NCBI RefSeq assembly: GCF_933775445.1 | Contig: NC_065877.1 | Location: forward strand, 22,754,001-22,818,000 | Source of the DNA: Argentina anserina | Taxonomy: Eukaryota > Streptophyta > Magnoliopsida > Rosales > Rosaceae | Reading direction: 5' to 3' | Length of the DNA: 64,000 bases | Shown: positions 35,656 through 46,284 of the stretch, piece after piece | How positions within the stretch are numbered: position 1 is the stretch's first letter | Layout of the letters: the number at the start of each line of letters is the position of its first letter | The notes under the pieces: model-generated | Databases searched by the model: none | Seen by the model: only the letters and a program-made list of their open reading frames with translations | What the model was told of the DNA's origin: nothing | Made by a program: the position numbers and the translations under genes

Positions 35656-36695
35656 CATGCATTATTCAAGTTTATGTAGACATTTATACTTGTGATAATT
35701 TTATTTTGGATGAGTACTGGGATACTCATTTAGAAGCCAACAACCGTCATCTATGAGGTTGGTGATGACCTGAATTTGGATATAGGTGTCATAAGCATGG
35801 AAGCTAGTTGCATGTGGATGAAACCTGCTTACTTAGTTCATTCCTGCCATTCTTGCCATAAGAAGTAGTTGGAAATAGAGGTAGCTCACACTAGCTATGA
35901 AGAGGAACATGATGAGATAGGAAAAATGTTGTATTCAATTGAAGTTATATTTTAAATTGTACAGTACATTAAAAAATTTATAGTTGCAAATGGAACCTAA
36001 TTATATATTTTTTAATATATACTTCTAGTTTGCCACTAATATTGGTGGCTTTGAGAACACTGATTACCCAATAGTGAACATGAAGATATTTGTTGTCTTA
36101 GGTGGTGGGATGTCATTGATGTTTTATTAGTGTGTAATTCCCCAATAGAACCTGTTATAGAAGTAGTACCCAGACTTTGGTAATTGTAGTACACAAAATG
36201 ATTATTTATGTAGTTGCATGATAAGAATCAAGTTGTAATGTTATAAATATATTTGATTAACAAATTTTAAAACTATCCAATATTAATCATATGAAACACT
36301 ATTTTACAATAAAATCAACTTGAAATTATCTTACATGTCCGAATTGGTCATTTGATAAATTAAAAGCAAAAGCCAGTTTGATTTATCAAACGTTTTGTCA
36401 CTACTTCTGCCACTAACAGTCACTTATAAAAGTCAGTTTACCAAACACTCAGCTAATTTAATTATCAGCAATTTTTTTTCAGAAATAAGCATAAACATAC
36501 TTTTTAAATAAGTTCAGCTGTACCAAACACACCCCGAAGAAAACATAATCTGAAATTATGTCTTGTTATATTGGAGACCCGAGAAAAGGAGTGGATGCAG
36601 CTATGGGAGAGAAACAACTACCAAATTGCATTAGATAAAAAAACAATTTTTTTTAAAAAAAAAAAAACTAAAGACTTCATCAGTACAGTAACCTA
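35656..36695. other. Unassigned region next to the solo LTR
   Basis: A short plus-strand segment near 35710-35740 reads DEYWDTHLEANN, which could be a remnant of a gene or transposon, but I do not recognise it. A segment with CCAAACAC motifs at 36330-36535 resembles the border style of hAT-type elements without a partner end. No gene is supported. Confidence 0.25.
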
Positions 36696-38085
36696 TCAAC
36701 CAGGATCAACGACCAGCGCTGATTGGCAAATGAGTTGATAAGAGTTTCCAAGTGCCGAGTATCTGAAAAGATTCAATTTCCTTAACCTATTATCGCTGCC
36801 ATTAACTGAAGTTGCATATTCAATATGCAAGGGAAGAGTTTGACTGTCATCAAGGACATCAGTTGGTAGCTGACAACATAGTTATAACTGTGCAAGCATT
36901 CAGAGTTACCAACAATTTCAAGTGTAGATAAGGGACCATATATTACAGATTTATCACGTTAGAGGGCAGAATAAGTATAGTGCTTTCTAACTCGACATTA
37001 CTCAACAATAGACTAGGCATTCCATGCATAATAAAGGATGAAGGATGAAAAGCCTGACAGTAGAAGTTATTCTGATATTGCTAAAAGATCACAGCATGAA
37101 ACTCATCCAGAACGAGGGCTTTAATCCGATTGCATGCTCCAATTAATGCAATCCAATTGGTCCCCTAAAACAATAAATCCATAGGAAAAGAGTCCTTAAA
37201 GATCACATATAGTGATGACAGTCTCGTGTAAATTAAGTACTGACGTAACTGTTACACTGCTTGCTTTCTTGCTCTTTGATACTTTTTCTATCCGGAACCA
37301 GGAACCTTTTCAAAGCTAACAAGAAAATGAGATGATTGATACGTACAACCTTATAATACACCTGGCATAACTAGAACTCCTTTTCATGAAACAAGTAGCA
37401 TAGGTAGTCTTTACTCGACTATAATTTCACAATAATCCTTTTTATGAAACAATTAGCATAGGAAGTTTTTACTCAACTACAACTTCACCATAAGGCAGGT
37501 TCCTTCTGACCATTTAACAATCTCCTCAGTTCTTCAAACCTACTAATCCTCTTTAAGTAAAGATTTAGAAGTTTAACAGGGTCCTACTCCTTCAGCTTAA
37601 CAATAAGGCAGGGGGGTTTTCTTGCTCCCCCATGATCTGTTCATAAAAGTTAGATTTGAGGTAAACTTTAATCCTCTAAGGTATCAGACATCCAACTTTC
37701 AAACTAAGAGGACAAAACAATTCAACTCAGAATAAGATGATTCAACGACTATGGATCGCTACCTGGTTGCTCGTAGAACGTGAAGAATTCCAAAAATTTG
37801 ACAACTAGAAGTCATGATTGCAGGGTAAGCAAACTAGCCATCCTATTAATTTTATCATTGTTTTTTTTTTATATTCTTTGTCAAGCACTAGTACATTTAA
37901 GATAATCTGAGAAACAGAAACTTACATCTCCCGCCACACGGTGAACATTTAGATCCATAAGAACTTGAAGCCTCCTTGTATTCTATTAAAAGCACCAGAT
38001 GTCCAGCATTTCGGCAATACAGCTGCCTCAAGATGCTCCGGGAGTTACAAAACCGCAAAATAGATGATGGTTCACAGAAGAAAGA
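36696..38085 (-). pseudogene. Exons of an unrecognised host gene, 5' part separated by the copia insertion
   Basis: Three minus-strand segments read like spliced plant exons. The first (about 38085-37926) reads ILRQLYCRNAGHLVLLIEYK, then KEASSSYGSKCSPCGGR, and ends at a GTAAG donor. The second (37583-37489) follows a TAG acceptor, reads DPVKLLNLYLKRISRFEEL and then RRLLNGQKEPAL, and ends before GTGAAG. A terminal exon (36869-36696) follows a TCAG acceptor, reads LPTDVLDDSQTLPLHIEYA through LRKLNLFRYSALGNSYQLIC to VVDPG and a stop. A further possible exon at ~37164-37090 reads NWIALIGACNRIKALVLDEF. I do not recognise the protein. The copia element starts 247 bases upstream of the first exon, and the flank beyond it (46500-46720) also has an exon-like frame (PKSVHSSWWGPVEFGSS), so the gene may have been interrupted, or may still splice through the element. 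Confidence 0.4.
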
Positions 38086-38331
38086 AACTCCAACAAAGAA
38101 AATTCAATCAATCAATTCAGTTACAAGAATGCAACAAGAAAAGGCATCGAAAGTTGTTAATATCAATTCCTAAAATTTCAAACCATAAACGATTAACATG
38201 AAAACCTAAACTGACAATTTGGTAATAAGACATAATACTCAACACAAATGGACAGGTAACAGCACATTTGTATACACAGTTAACCCATTCTGCAAGTTCA
38301 TGCCCTTATGAATTGCAACTTCAATTGAAAC

Positions 38332-38543
38332 GGTTAAGATTGAATTTCCATTGATATGAATGAATACATTTGATACACATATATACTGCTGCAAATATAA
38401 TTACAATGAATAACATTCCTAACTGAGATGATTGACATTCTTAAACTTAGATGAACACATTAATGTTGATTGCATATAATCAGGATTCAATTAAGGGAGG
38501 TGAATCACTCTTGATTTGGGAATAAGAGGGAATCACTCTAATA
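38332..38543 (-). repeat. Copia 3' LTR
   Basis: Matches 46067-46279 over its whole length with scattered substitutions. It is flanked on its left by the target duplication GAAAC. Confidence 0.9.
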
Positions 38544-39444
38544 TCACCCCTCAAACGTTGCGGGCCTGCATGGATAAGTTTGCAAGCATGAAAAAGATGT
38601 TTTGGCTTGAGGAGAGGCTTGGTGAGAAGATCAACTGGTTGGTCCTGTGAAGGGATGAAGCACACACGGTGGCTGCCAAGAGCTACTTTCTCTCGAACAA
38701 AATGATAATCAAGTTCGATGTGTTTGGTTCGAGCATGGAACATGGGATTGGAAGCCATGTATGTGGCACTGAGATTGTCACAGTAGAGCAGAATGGGAAA
38801 GTGTACTTTAGCCCCAAGTTCACACAACAAATAGCCTAACCATGTGGTTTTGGAACTAGCATGAGCAAGAGATTGGTATTCTGACTCGGCACTGGAGCGG
38901 GCAATAGTTGGTTGCTTCTTGGAGCACCAAGAAATGAGATTAGAGCCCAAGAATATCAGATAACCGAAGGTGGAATGGCGAGAATCCTGAAAACCTACCC
39001 AATCGGCATCATAATAGGCTATGAGCCGTACCAGCTGAGTTTGTGGACTGAAATGCAAGCCTTGATCAAGAGTGCCCTTGATATAACGCAGAACATGTTT
39101 CACTGCTACAAGATGAGGAGCTCTAGGCTGACTCATGTACTGAGACAAAGAGTTGATAGCGAAGGCAATGTCAGGGCGAGTGATGGTGAGGTATTGCAAG
39201 GAGCTTACAATCTCACGAAAGATAGTAGGATTAAGAAGTCTCCATCAGTTGCAGTGAGGATTGATTTGGCTGACATGGGGGTGGCAACAGGTTTAGAATG
39301 CAGCAGATCATGCTTGACAAGGAGATCATGTGCATACTTTAGTTTATTAATATGGAGACATCCGGAATCACCTGTCACCTGTAAACCAAGGAAGTAATGG
39401 AGAGGGCCAAGGTCTTTGATATCAAAACCACAGCTTAAAGCATC
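38480..39444 (-). pseudogene. Copia RT C-terminal part and RNase H
   Basis: The open frame 39199-38480 reads TRPDIAFAINSLSQYMSQPR, then HLVAVKHVLRYIKGT, YDADWVGFQDSRHSTFGYL and ARSSAESEYQSLAHAS, the standard copia RNase H with its DAD, SAESEY and later CDNLSA motifs. Upstream to 39444 another frame encodes the end of RT (FDIKDLGPLHYFLGLQVTGD), interrupted by a frameshift near 39210. The last 65 bases overlap the LTR, and the reading frame runs into it. Confidence 0.85.
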
Positions 39445-39658
39445 AATGAAGCTAGGGGTGGCACTTTTCGAATCTAAAAACCGTAAACCGAGCCGAACCC
39501 GAAAAAAAAACTGAACTGAAAAAAAACCTAACCGAAAAAAAAAAACCGAAAGGGATCCAGTTCAGTTTCAGTTTGAGGTCCGAACCGAACCAAATAAACT
39601 GAACTGAACCAAACATATATGGATGTGTGTAAAACCCCTATCAGTCGCAGCCTCACTC

Positions 39659-39661
<3 letters not shown>

Positions 39662-39700
<39 letters not shown>
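39662..39700 (+). repeat. (CT)n microsatellite
   Basis: About 19 uninterrupted CT units inside the hAT element. Confidence 0.95.
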
Positions 39701-39704
<4 letters not shown>

Positions 39705-40509
39705 GGCGCGGTGCCTCAAAGTCTCAACCGAAGCCTTTCGCTGAGCCTCACCCTCCGCTCTCCTGAGTCCGGACGGTCAATGACTCGATGCCACGTCGCC
39801 CGACCGCGGTTCTCTCTCGGTCTGCCCTCATAGTCTCCTCTCTTTCTCAGATCCAAATCCGATTTGGTGATCTTGGAAAGAGAATCGTAGATGTATATGG
39901 CATAAAGTGGGAGTGGGCAAGTACATGTGGGATGCCCATTCACTTGTGACGGTTGGTTTGTGTCTAGTATCTACTGTCTTCGATTGGTTTGTGTATGGTG
40001 TCTACTGTGTCTTTGATTTTTATGAATCTCTTGTCTTTGGTTCCTTCGCAGACGTCTTATTTCTGGTCCAGTTTTTTTTAGAAGAAGATTCAATTAGGGG
40101 GGAAGCAGCTTTTATTTCTCTTCTTCTCACTGAGGAAGTCCATTTTGAGTTAACCACATCACAGTGTAAGTTTTCTTTTCAATTTTATGATTGTAATAAT
40201 GTCTCTTCACTAAATTATTCATAGTTTATGTTGGGATCACTTCGTATTCAACTTCTTCTTTGAAAATCCTTTTGGGTTTTGTTGTTGTGCATCAACATGT
40301 TTAGTTCTCATCTACTCAACATTGATACATATCGTTACCTTCCCTTCCATCTATCTATATCTATAGGCAGCAATGGTAAAGCTGGTAAGCATTTTTTTTA
40401 TAATTTCAGATCCAGGCCAAAGTAAAGGCAATTGATTTAGAATTGGAATTGCTAATTTCCTTGTGTCATAACCTAGGTAAGCCCTAGGTTTTGTGAATTA
40501 AGGTTATAA

Positions 40510-41690
40510 ATCCATGTTTCAGTGGATTTATTTTTTCTTTGTTTGGTAACAAATAGAGATATGAATGGATCATATATGTTTATGCTTATTTGACTGATTC
40601 GTGCATTGTCTTGATTGCAAACATTTGTAAGTGTGAGAAACCTAAATGGATTTCATGAGTTTATTGATTTCAGGAGTCTATAGATTTCATGAGTGCAAAC
40701 AATTGATTGTTTCTTTTTTCTCAGGAGCAATATTGTAAGCAATAGCAAACATATTCTACTTGGACTTTCTAAACAATAGCAAAAAGCATCTCATTTAAAG
40801 TGGAGGTATGATTTTTCTAATGTATTCTGGTCTAGTCTCTTTATTTAGTGACGGAAATTGCTTCATAACCACAAGTATTTAGTAATTTTGTATTCTCTTC
40901 TTGTATAGTTCAATGAGACTTATGAACATGATCCAATTCCACATGATGGTTGTCAAGTTATCCTATACACTACACTCCTTAGATAATAGTCTTGCTTCTA
41001 AAGGGGTTCCAAGAACTAGTCATGCCACCAAATCTGCTATTATCCAACTAGAGCTTAATTTGGTGATAAATAGAGATCTGAATGGATCATATAGTTTTAT
41101 GCTTACTTGATTGGTTTGGGCATGGCCTTGATTGCAAACATTTGTAAGTGTTAGAGACCTAATTGGATTCATAAGTCTATGGAAATCTAAGTTGTTTAGG
41201 CTGATCATGTTTTAGGTACCTTCAAATTTCTCACAACTATTGTTTGCAATTGATTACTTCTTCTTTTTCTCAAGAGCAATATTGTGAGCAATATCAAACA
41301 TATGCTACTTGGACTTTTCTTCTTTTTCTCAGGAGCAATATTGTGAGCAATAGCAAACATATGCTACTTGGACTTTTTGATGGACCATTTTACAGTATCT
41401 CATGAAAAGTGGAGGTATGAATTTTCCAATGAATTGAATTCTAGTCTAGTCTTCTTTATTTAGTGACTAGAATTGCATCATAACTAAAGGTATTTAGTAA
41501 TTTTGTATCCTCTTCGTGTACAGCTCCATGGGACTTATGAACTTGATCCAATTTGACGTGATGGCTGTCAAGTTATCCTATCATCACACTCCTTAGATAA
41601 CAGTCTTGCTTCTAAAGGGGTTCCAAAAACTAGTTTTGCCACCAAGTCTGCTATTATCCAACTGAAGCTTTATTTCTCACTTAGTTTACT
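40510..41690. repeat. Internal ~0.55 kb tandem duplication in the hAT element
   Basis: Segments such as AAATAGAGATATGAATGGATC (40552) recur at 41067, and GGAGGTATGATTTTTC (40801) at about 41409, in the same order. Within the second copy a 59-bp stretch containing GAGCAATATTGTGAGCAATA is itself duplicated (about 41273 and 41332). The spacing differs (about 510 against 607) because of that extra duplication. Confidence 0.75.
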
Positions 41691-41887
41691 ATTTGTTTTA
41701 TATTCTGATGGACAACTAGTGTCTTGTTCTGTAAGTAAGAAATGCTTAAAGCATCTTGTTATATTAAAGCCGAGAATAGGCTAGGGTTGGTGATCCTGTA
41801 TGTACTTCAGTAGCTTTGGAGTAACATATTCTAGCTATTTTGTATTATTAGAACTTAGTAGTTAGAAGCTTATGATCTTTGTTTGTT

Positions 41888-42299
41888 GAGTTTTTTTCAC
41901 CAACAGTCCCTCAACTCTGGTGTACCTACCAATGTGATACTTCAGCTCTTAATCGTACCAATGTGATACCCAGACTCTAGTATTGCTATCATTGAAGTAC
42001 TTCCGTTAGTTTTTTTAAACTTTTCCGTTATCTTGGTGACGTGGCAAGTACGTGAGGCCCACAAAGAGGGTTAAAAGACAAAATTAACCTCAGATGGTGT
42101 TAATTTTGTCTTTTAACCCTCTTTGTGGGCCTCACGTACTTGTCACGTCACCAAGATGACGGAAAAGTTGAAAAAAACTGACGGAAGTACTTCAATGATA
42201 GCAATACTAGAGTCTGGGTATCACATTGGTACGATTAAGAGTTGATGTATCAAATTGGTAGGTACACCAGAGTTGAGGGACTGTTGGTGAAAAAAACTC
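41888..42299. mobile_element. Mutator-type foldback MITE nested in the hAT element
   Basis: A 412-bp near-perfect palindrome: the left end GAGTTTTTTTCACCAACAG is the reverse complement of the right end CTGTTGGTGAAAAAAACTC, and the arms of about 200 bases meet around a ~10-base centre near 42093. An exact 9-bp duplication TTGTTTGTT flanks it (41879-41887 and 42300-42308), as for Mutator-like elements. It encodes no protein. It must be the youngest of the three nested insertions. Confidence 0.9.
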
Positions 42300-42513
42300 T
42301 TGTTTGTTATAGTTATGTATACTGGTTTCTCTCTTCTTTTTTAACAGAAATAAAAAACAAAACCGAAAAAAATTGAAGAAAACCGAACTGAACTATTTAG
42401 TTCAGTTTTCAGTTTAAGCTATCAGAAAATTGCTAACCGAACTGAAAAAAAAGTTCAATTTAGTTTCCAGTTTTGGTTCTAAACCGAACCGAACGAACCA
42501 AATTCCACCCCTA

Positions 42514-43449
42514 AATGAAGCTTTGTAAAAGTTGATCATTGCTCCCAGTAACCACAATATCATCCACATACAGTAAAAAGAATATGGTGTGGACACCGTG
42601 CCCAAAGATGAACAAAGAGGAATTTGCCTTACTTTGTCGGAAACCAACGGATAGGAGAAAAAGACTCATACGCTGAAACCAAGCGTGAGGAGCTTGTTTG
42701 AGGCCATAGAGAGCTTTGTGAAGACGGAAGACATGGTGAGGACGTGATTGATCAACAAAGCCAGGAGGTTGAATCATGTACACATTTTCATTCAAGAAAC
42801 CATGCAAGAAAGCATTCTTGATGTCTAATTGACGAAGAGGCAAGCGATGGGAAACAACAAGGCATAAGACTATACAAATGGTGGCGGGTTTGATAACTGG
42901 GTTGTAGGTTTCGTCATAGTCAATGTCATGTTGCTAGTGAAAGCCTTTGGTGACGAGCCGAGCTTTATAACGCACAACAGAACCATCAAGATTACGCTTG
43001 ATTTTGAAGACCCATTTACAGTCGACCAAAGGGTGAAATTTTGAGGGTGGAACTAGAGACCATGTTTCATTTTTCAGCAAGACATTAATTTCAGCAGCCA
43101 TAGCATCAAGCCACTTTGCATGTTTGGAGGCCTGGGAATAACAAGTAGCTTCCACAGATTCAATTGTAGTAATCAAAGCTTTAGGGATCAGATACGTTAT
43201 AGTGCCATATTGACGTTCTCTTGGCTTGCTGATGCCTTCCTTGAGTCTGGTACGCATGGAATGAGTAGATGGGGTGGGTGGAGCACGGGAAGGACGAGGA
43301 GCAGGAGCCGGTGGAGGAGGGGCTGATTGTAGATTGGCGGTATGCGATTCGCCGGATTGAGACAGAATGGGAGATGGAACTGGGGCCGGATCGGGATGGG
43401 CATCGGCGGCGTGAACATTGGAGGCGGACCGAAGCTGGCTGTAGGTCAA
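42514..43449 (-). pseudogene. Copia reverse transcriptase N-terminal and catalytic part
   Basis: Two frames cover RT. The first (43449-42934) ends in WSLVPPSKFHPLVDCKWVFK and VRYKARLVTKGF, then a stop. The second (42843-42511) reads LRQLDIKNAFLHGFLNENVY, LHKALYGLKQAPHAW and LYVDDIVVTGSND. The catalytic YVDD is intact. The frame break between them removes any single polyprotein. The N-terminal ~100 residues are the Pro/Ser-rich linker between integrase and RT. The hAT insertion follows directly. Confidence 0.88.
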
Positions 43450-43689
43450 GATGACAGGGGGGCACTAGTGGAGGAGCTGGAGCGGAAGAAGAAGGTGGAG
43501 ATGGAGAATGACCTGAAAGCGCTGGGCGCGTGGGATCTGTGTTGGAGTTTGATGGTGATACCGAGTCATGGGGAGGAGATGTTGGGCTCGGGAGGTGGGC
43601 CTGCGGAGGTGCAGATTGGGCCGGCGTACTAACTAGTTTGAACTCCACATAGTCGGAAGCCGTGGGAGGTGGTATCGGCAATTATTTGT

Positions 43690-44960
43690 ATGAAAAGTGA
43701 TTCTCGTTAAATAAAACATGACGCAACATTTAGACGCGACTTGATTTGGGATCGAGACACCGATAGCCTTTATGAATGAGACTATAACCGAGGAAGACAC
43801 ACTCTAGACTACGATTGTTGAATTTGTTGGATTCATTTTGACCAAGGTGAGGAAAGTACGAACACCCAAAAACCCAAAGAGAGGAATATGAAGGATGATT
43901 GCCATAGAGGCCGAAATGAGGTGTGTCCCAATTGAGTGTGGGAGTATGAAGGAGATTTATGAGATAGACTGAAGTATTTACAACATCAACCCACAATTGT
44001 TGCGGGACCCCGGAGGTAAGAAGAAGAGTGCGAGCAACGGTGGCAATGTGACGATGTTTTCATTCAACAAGTCCATTTTGTTGGGGAGTATATGGACAAG
44101 AAAAGTGTTGCTGGACTCCCAAAGATCGACAGAATTGAGAGAAGGCATGATTCACATATTCAGTACCGTTGTCACTTTGAAGATATTGAATAGATCCAGA
44201 AAAAATATTGGGATCAACGCCACTAGAGTTTGAAAATGCGTGATGACCTCATTTTTTCGACGCAAAGGATAAACCCAGGTATATTGGGAATGCTCATTTG
44301 TAAACAGAACATAATATCGGAAACCAGTGACAGATGTTGTAGGGGACATCCAAACATCACTATGAATAATAGAGAATAAGTTGGAGGAAAAAATATTACT
44401 AGCAACAAAAGGCAATGTTTGTGACTTGCTAAGAGAACACTTATTACAAAAGGAAGTAAAAGACAATTTGGAACCAATAGACGACCCTAAACGAGCAAGA
44501 ACATAAGATGAAGGATGACCCAAACGATTGTGCCAAAGAGACGAGTGAACAGAAGTAAGAGCTTGAGGAGCAGAAGATGCGGAAGACAAGGAGAGAGGAT
44601 AGAGACCATCTTTACATGAGCCCTGAAACAACAAACGACCAGAACGTAAACAATATATCTTATAAAAGTCAGGAGGAAACAAGAAGAAGACAAGATTATC
44701 TTTAGTGAAACGAGCAACAAACAATAGATTTTTATGAACAGATGGAATATGAAATACATTATGTAAGGAAAAACTAGACAATCCCCTAGAGAAAGAGGAA
44801 AGGTACCAGTATGAGAAATAGTCATATAACTGCCATTACCCATGTAGACATTGTGGGGACCAGTGTAAGGTTGAGGCTGATTGAGAGGCAAAGCAATCAT
44901 GTGATGAGTAGCTCCTGTGTCCGGATACCAGTTAGGATCACAAGAGAAATGAGCACCAGC
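43690..44960 (-). pseudogene. Copia protease and integrase
   Basis: Minus-strand order: protease active site WYPDTGATHHM (about 44930-44895); then the pre-integrase region LHNVFHIPSVHKNLL; the zinc-binding HHCC segment LWHNRLGHPSSYVLARL followed by FCNKCSLSKS; the integrase core start SNLFSIIHSDVWMSP and YYVLFTNEHSQYTWVYPL; and, after frameshifts near 44160 and 44000, VNTSVYLINLLHTP, LWVFGCSYFPHL and CVFLGYS. At least three frame breaks and a lost stretch are visible. Confidence 0.85.
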
Positions 44961-44999
44961 AAAAGGAACAGCGACTGACAGACCCTGGTACCGGTGAGG

Positions 45000-45974
45000 A
45001 CATTGTGCTGCACCATGCTGATTGGAATGACAATTGAGGCACCACTGAGGAGCAGATCCAAGAAGCCCATTAGCTCATGGAGGGCGGGAAGCCCAATTAA
45101 ATGGATAAGAAGCAGGGGGGCACGTGATATTGAGGTTGTGTACTCGGATAGGACCGTGAGGTATTAGAAGAGAAGCCTGAACTGTTGCGATTATTGTTGC
45201 GGTTGTTGCAATTGGTGGTGTGATGGCCGGAGTTGGAATTCCGACCAGACTGGGCATAGCGGGGCTGTGACTCACGATTATTACGCCGGGAAGAGCTATT
45301 GTGATGGAAAAGGGCAGTGGCCGGCGGAGCTTTTGAGAATTGAGACTGCTGAGAATCAAAAGCAAGGATCCGAACTCGGAGATCTGTGAAATCAAGAAGA
45401 GAGGCTTGCTGAGTTAAAGCCGTGCGGAGCATAAGGTAGTCAGATCCAAGACCCTGAAGGGTGGCAAGGACGAGATCTTCATCAGAGACATGCTTATTGA
45501 TTGCGGTCAGCGAATCGCCAATGAATTTGGCATGACGAAGATAATCGTAAATAGTTTGGGAGCCTTTCTGAAGGTCAAAGAGCTGCAACTTGAGACGGGA
45601 GGCGCTGGCTGGTGAGCGTTTGGAGTAATTACGAGCATGACAATCCCAGATCTCTTTGGAGGTATTGAAGCCAACAGTGAGCTGGAGAACTTTTTTTCAG
45701 TCAGCTTGGTGCAAAGGAGACTCACAATTTGCTGATCAACCTTAAACCATGCTTTGTACTCTGGAGTAAGGGTGGTTTTAGCGGACTCAGTGGTGGAAGC
45801 GGGAGTGGTGGTGGTGGTTTTAGAAGTAGGCTGAGGAGCTGAGCCATCAACATAGCCCCAAAGGTCAGTCCCATTGAGATATGGTTGAATCTGATTAAGC
45901 CACGAGAGATAATTGGTTTCGGTCAGCTTTATGAATTGAGAGGTATGTTGGGAGGGAGGGGTGGGCTCGGCCAT
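45000..45974 (-). pseudogene. Copia gag with zinc knuckle
   Basis: Starts MAEPTPPSQHTSQFIKLTET at 45974, 93 bases after the 5' LTR, and reads NYLSWLNQIQPYLNGTDLWG, typical for copia gag. A frameshift near 45680 moves the frame to LQKGSQTIYDYLRHAKFIGD, then an Asn/Ser-rich stretch. A CCHC knuckle CLNCHSNQHGAAQC (C-x2-C-x4-H-x4-C) sits at about 45045-45005 in another frame. Confidence 0.85.
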
Positions 45975-46066
45975 GGAGGATGGAAAGGGGGAAGACAGAC
46001 GCAGAGGGAAAACGACACAGAAGAAGCTAAACTTGAAAGGTTAGGATCTGTTTTTTGGCTGATACC

Positions 46067-46279
46067 ATGTTAAGATTGAATTTCCATTGATCTGAATGAG
46101 TACATTTGATACACACATATACCGCTGCAAATATAATTACAATGAATAATATTCCTAACTGAGATGATTGCCATTCCTAAATTTAGATGAACACATTAAT
46201 GTTAATTGCATATAATCAGGATTCAATTAGGAGATGTGAATCACTCTTGATTTGAGAATCAGAGGGAACCACTCTAATA
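46067..46279 (-). repeat. Copia 5' LTR
   Basis: Counterpart of 38332-38543. On the minus strand it starts TATTAGAGTGG and ends CTTAACA, followed by the TGGTATCAG primer site. Confidence 0.9.
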
Positions 46280-46284
46280 GAAAC

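Larger units (their letters stand above)
39453..42513. mobile_element. Non-autonomous hAT element nested in copia RT
   Basis: Terminal inverted repeats TAGGGGTGG...CCACCCCTA, flanked by an exact 8-bp duplication AATGAAGC (39445-39452 and 42514-42521), the hallmark of hAT. Subterminal regions are packed with AACCGAA/CCGAACC motifs on both sides. It has no transposase frame. It splits the copia RT shortly after the catalytic YVDD, so it inserted after the copia element. The 3061-bp interior has a CT microsatellite, an internal tandem duplication and a Mutator-type insertion. Confidence 0.92.
38332..46279 (-). mobile_element. Ty1/copia retrotransposon, decayed, with nested insertions
   Basis: Two LTRs of about 212 bases (38332-38543 and 46067-46279) are nearly identical and flanked by an exact 5-bp duplication GAAAC (38327-38331 and 46280-46284). 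On the minus strand, TGGTATCAGCC follows the 5' LTR (initiator tRNA-Met type primer site), and TTTGAGGGGTGA precedes the 3' LTR as the polypurine tract. Order on the minus strand is gag, protease, integrase, RT, RNase H, which defines copia. Several frameshifts and stops make it defective. Without the 3.06 kb hAT insertion and its 8-bp duplication the element would be ~4.9 kb, the usual size. The 3' LTR starts GG instead of TG at 38332. Confidence 0.93.

Noticed and set aside
32571..35660. CATGC as a target-site duplication of the minus-strand solo LTR
   Set aside because: The left CATGC is not adjacent to the LTR end (a Cassandra LTR and a few bases intervene) and may be part of the truncated plus-strand LTR; a 5-base match could be chance.
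43120..43632. Plus-strand frames within the copia linker
   Set aside because: They are antisense shadows of the Pro/Ser-rich copia region.
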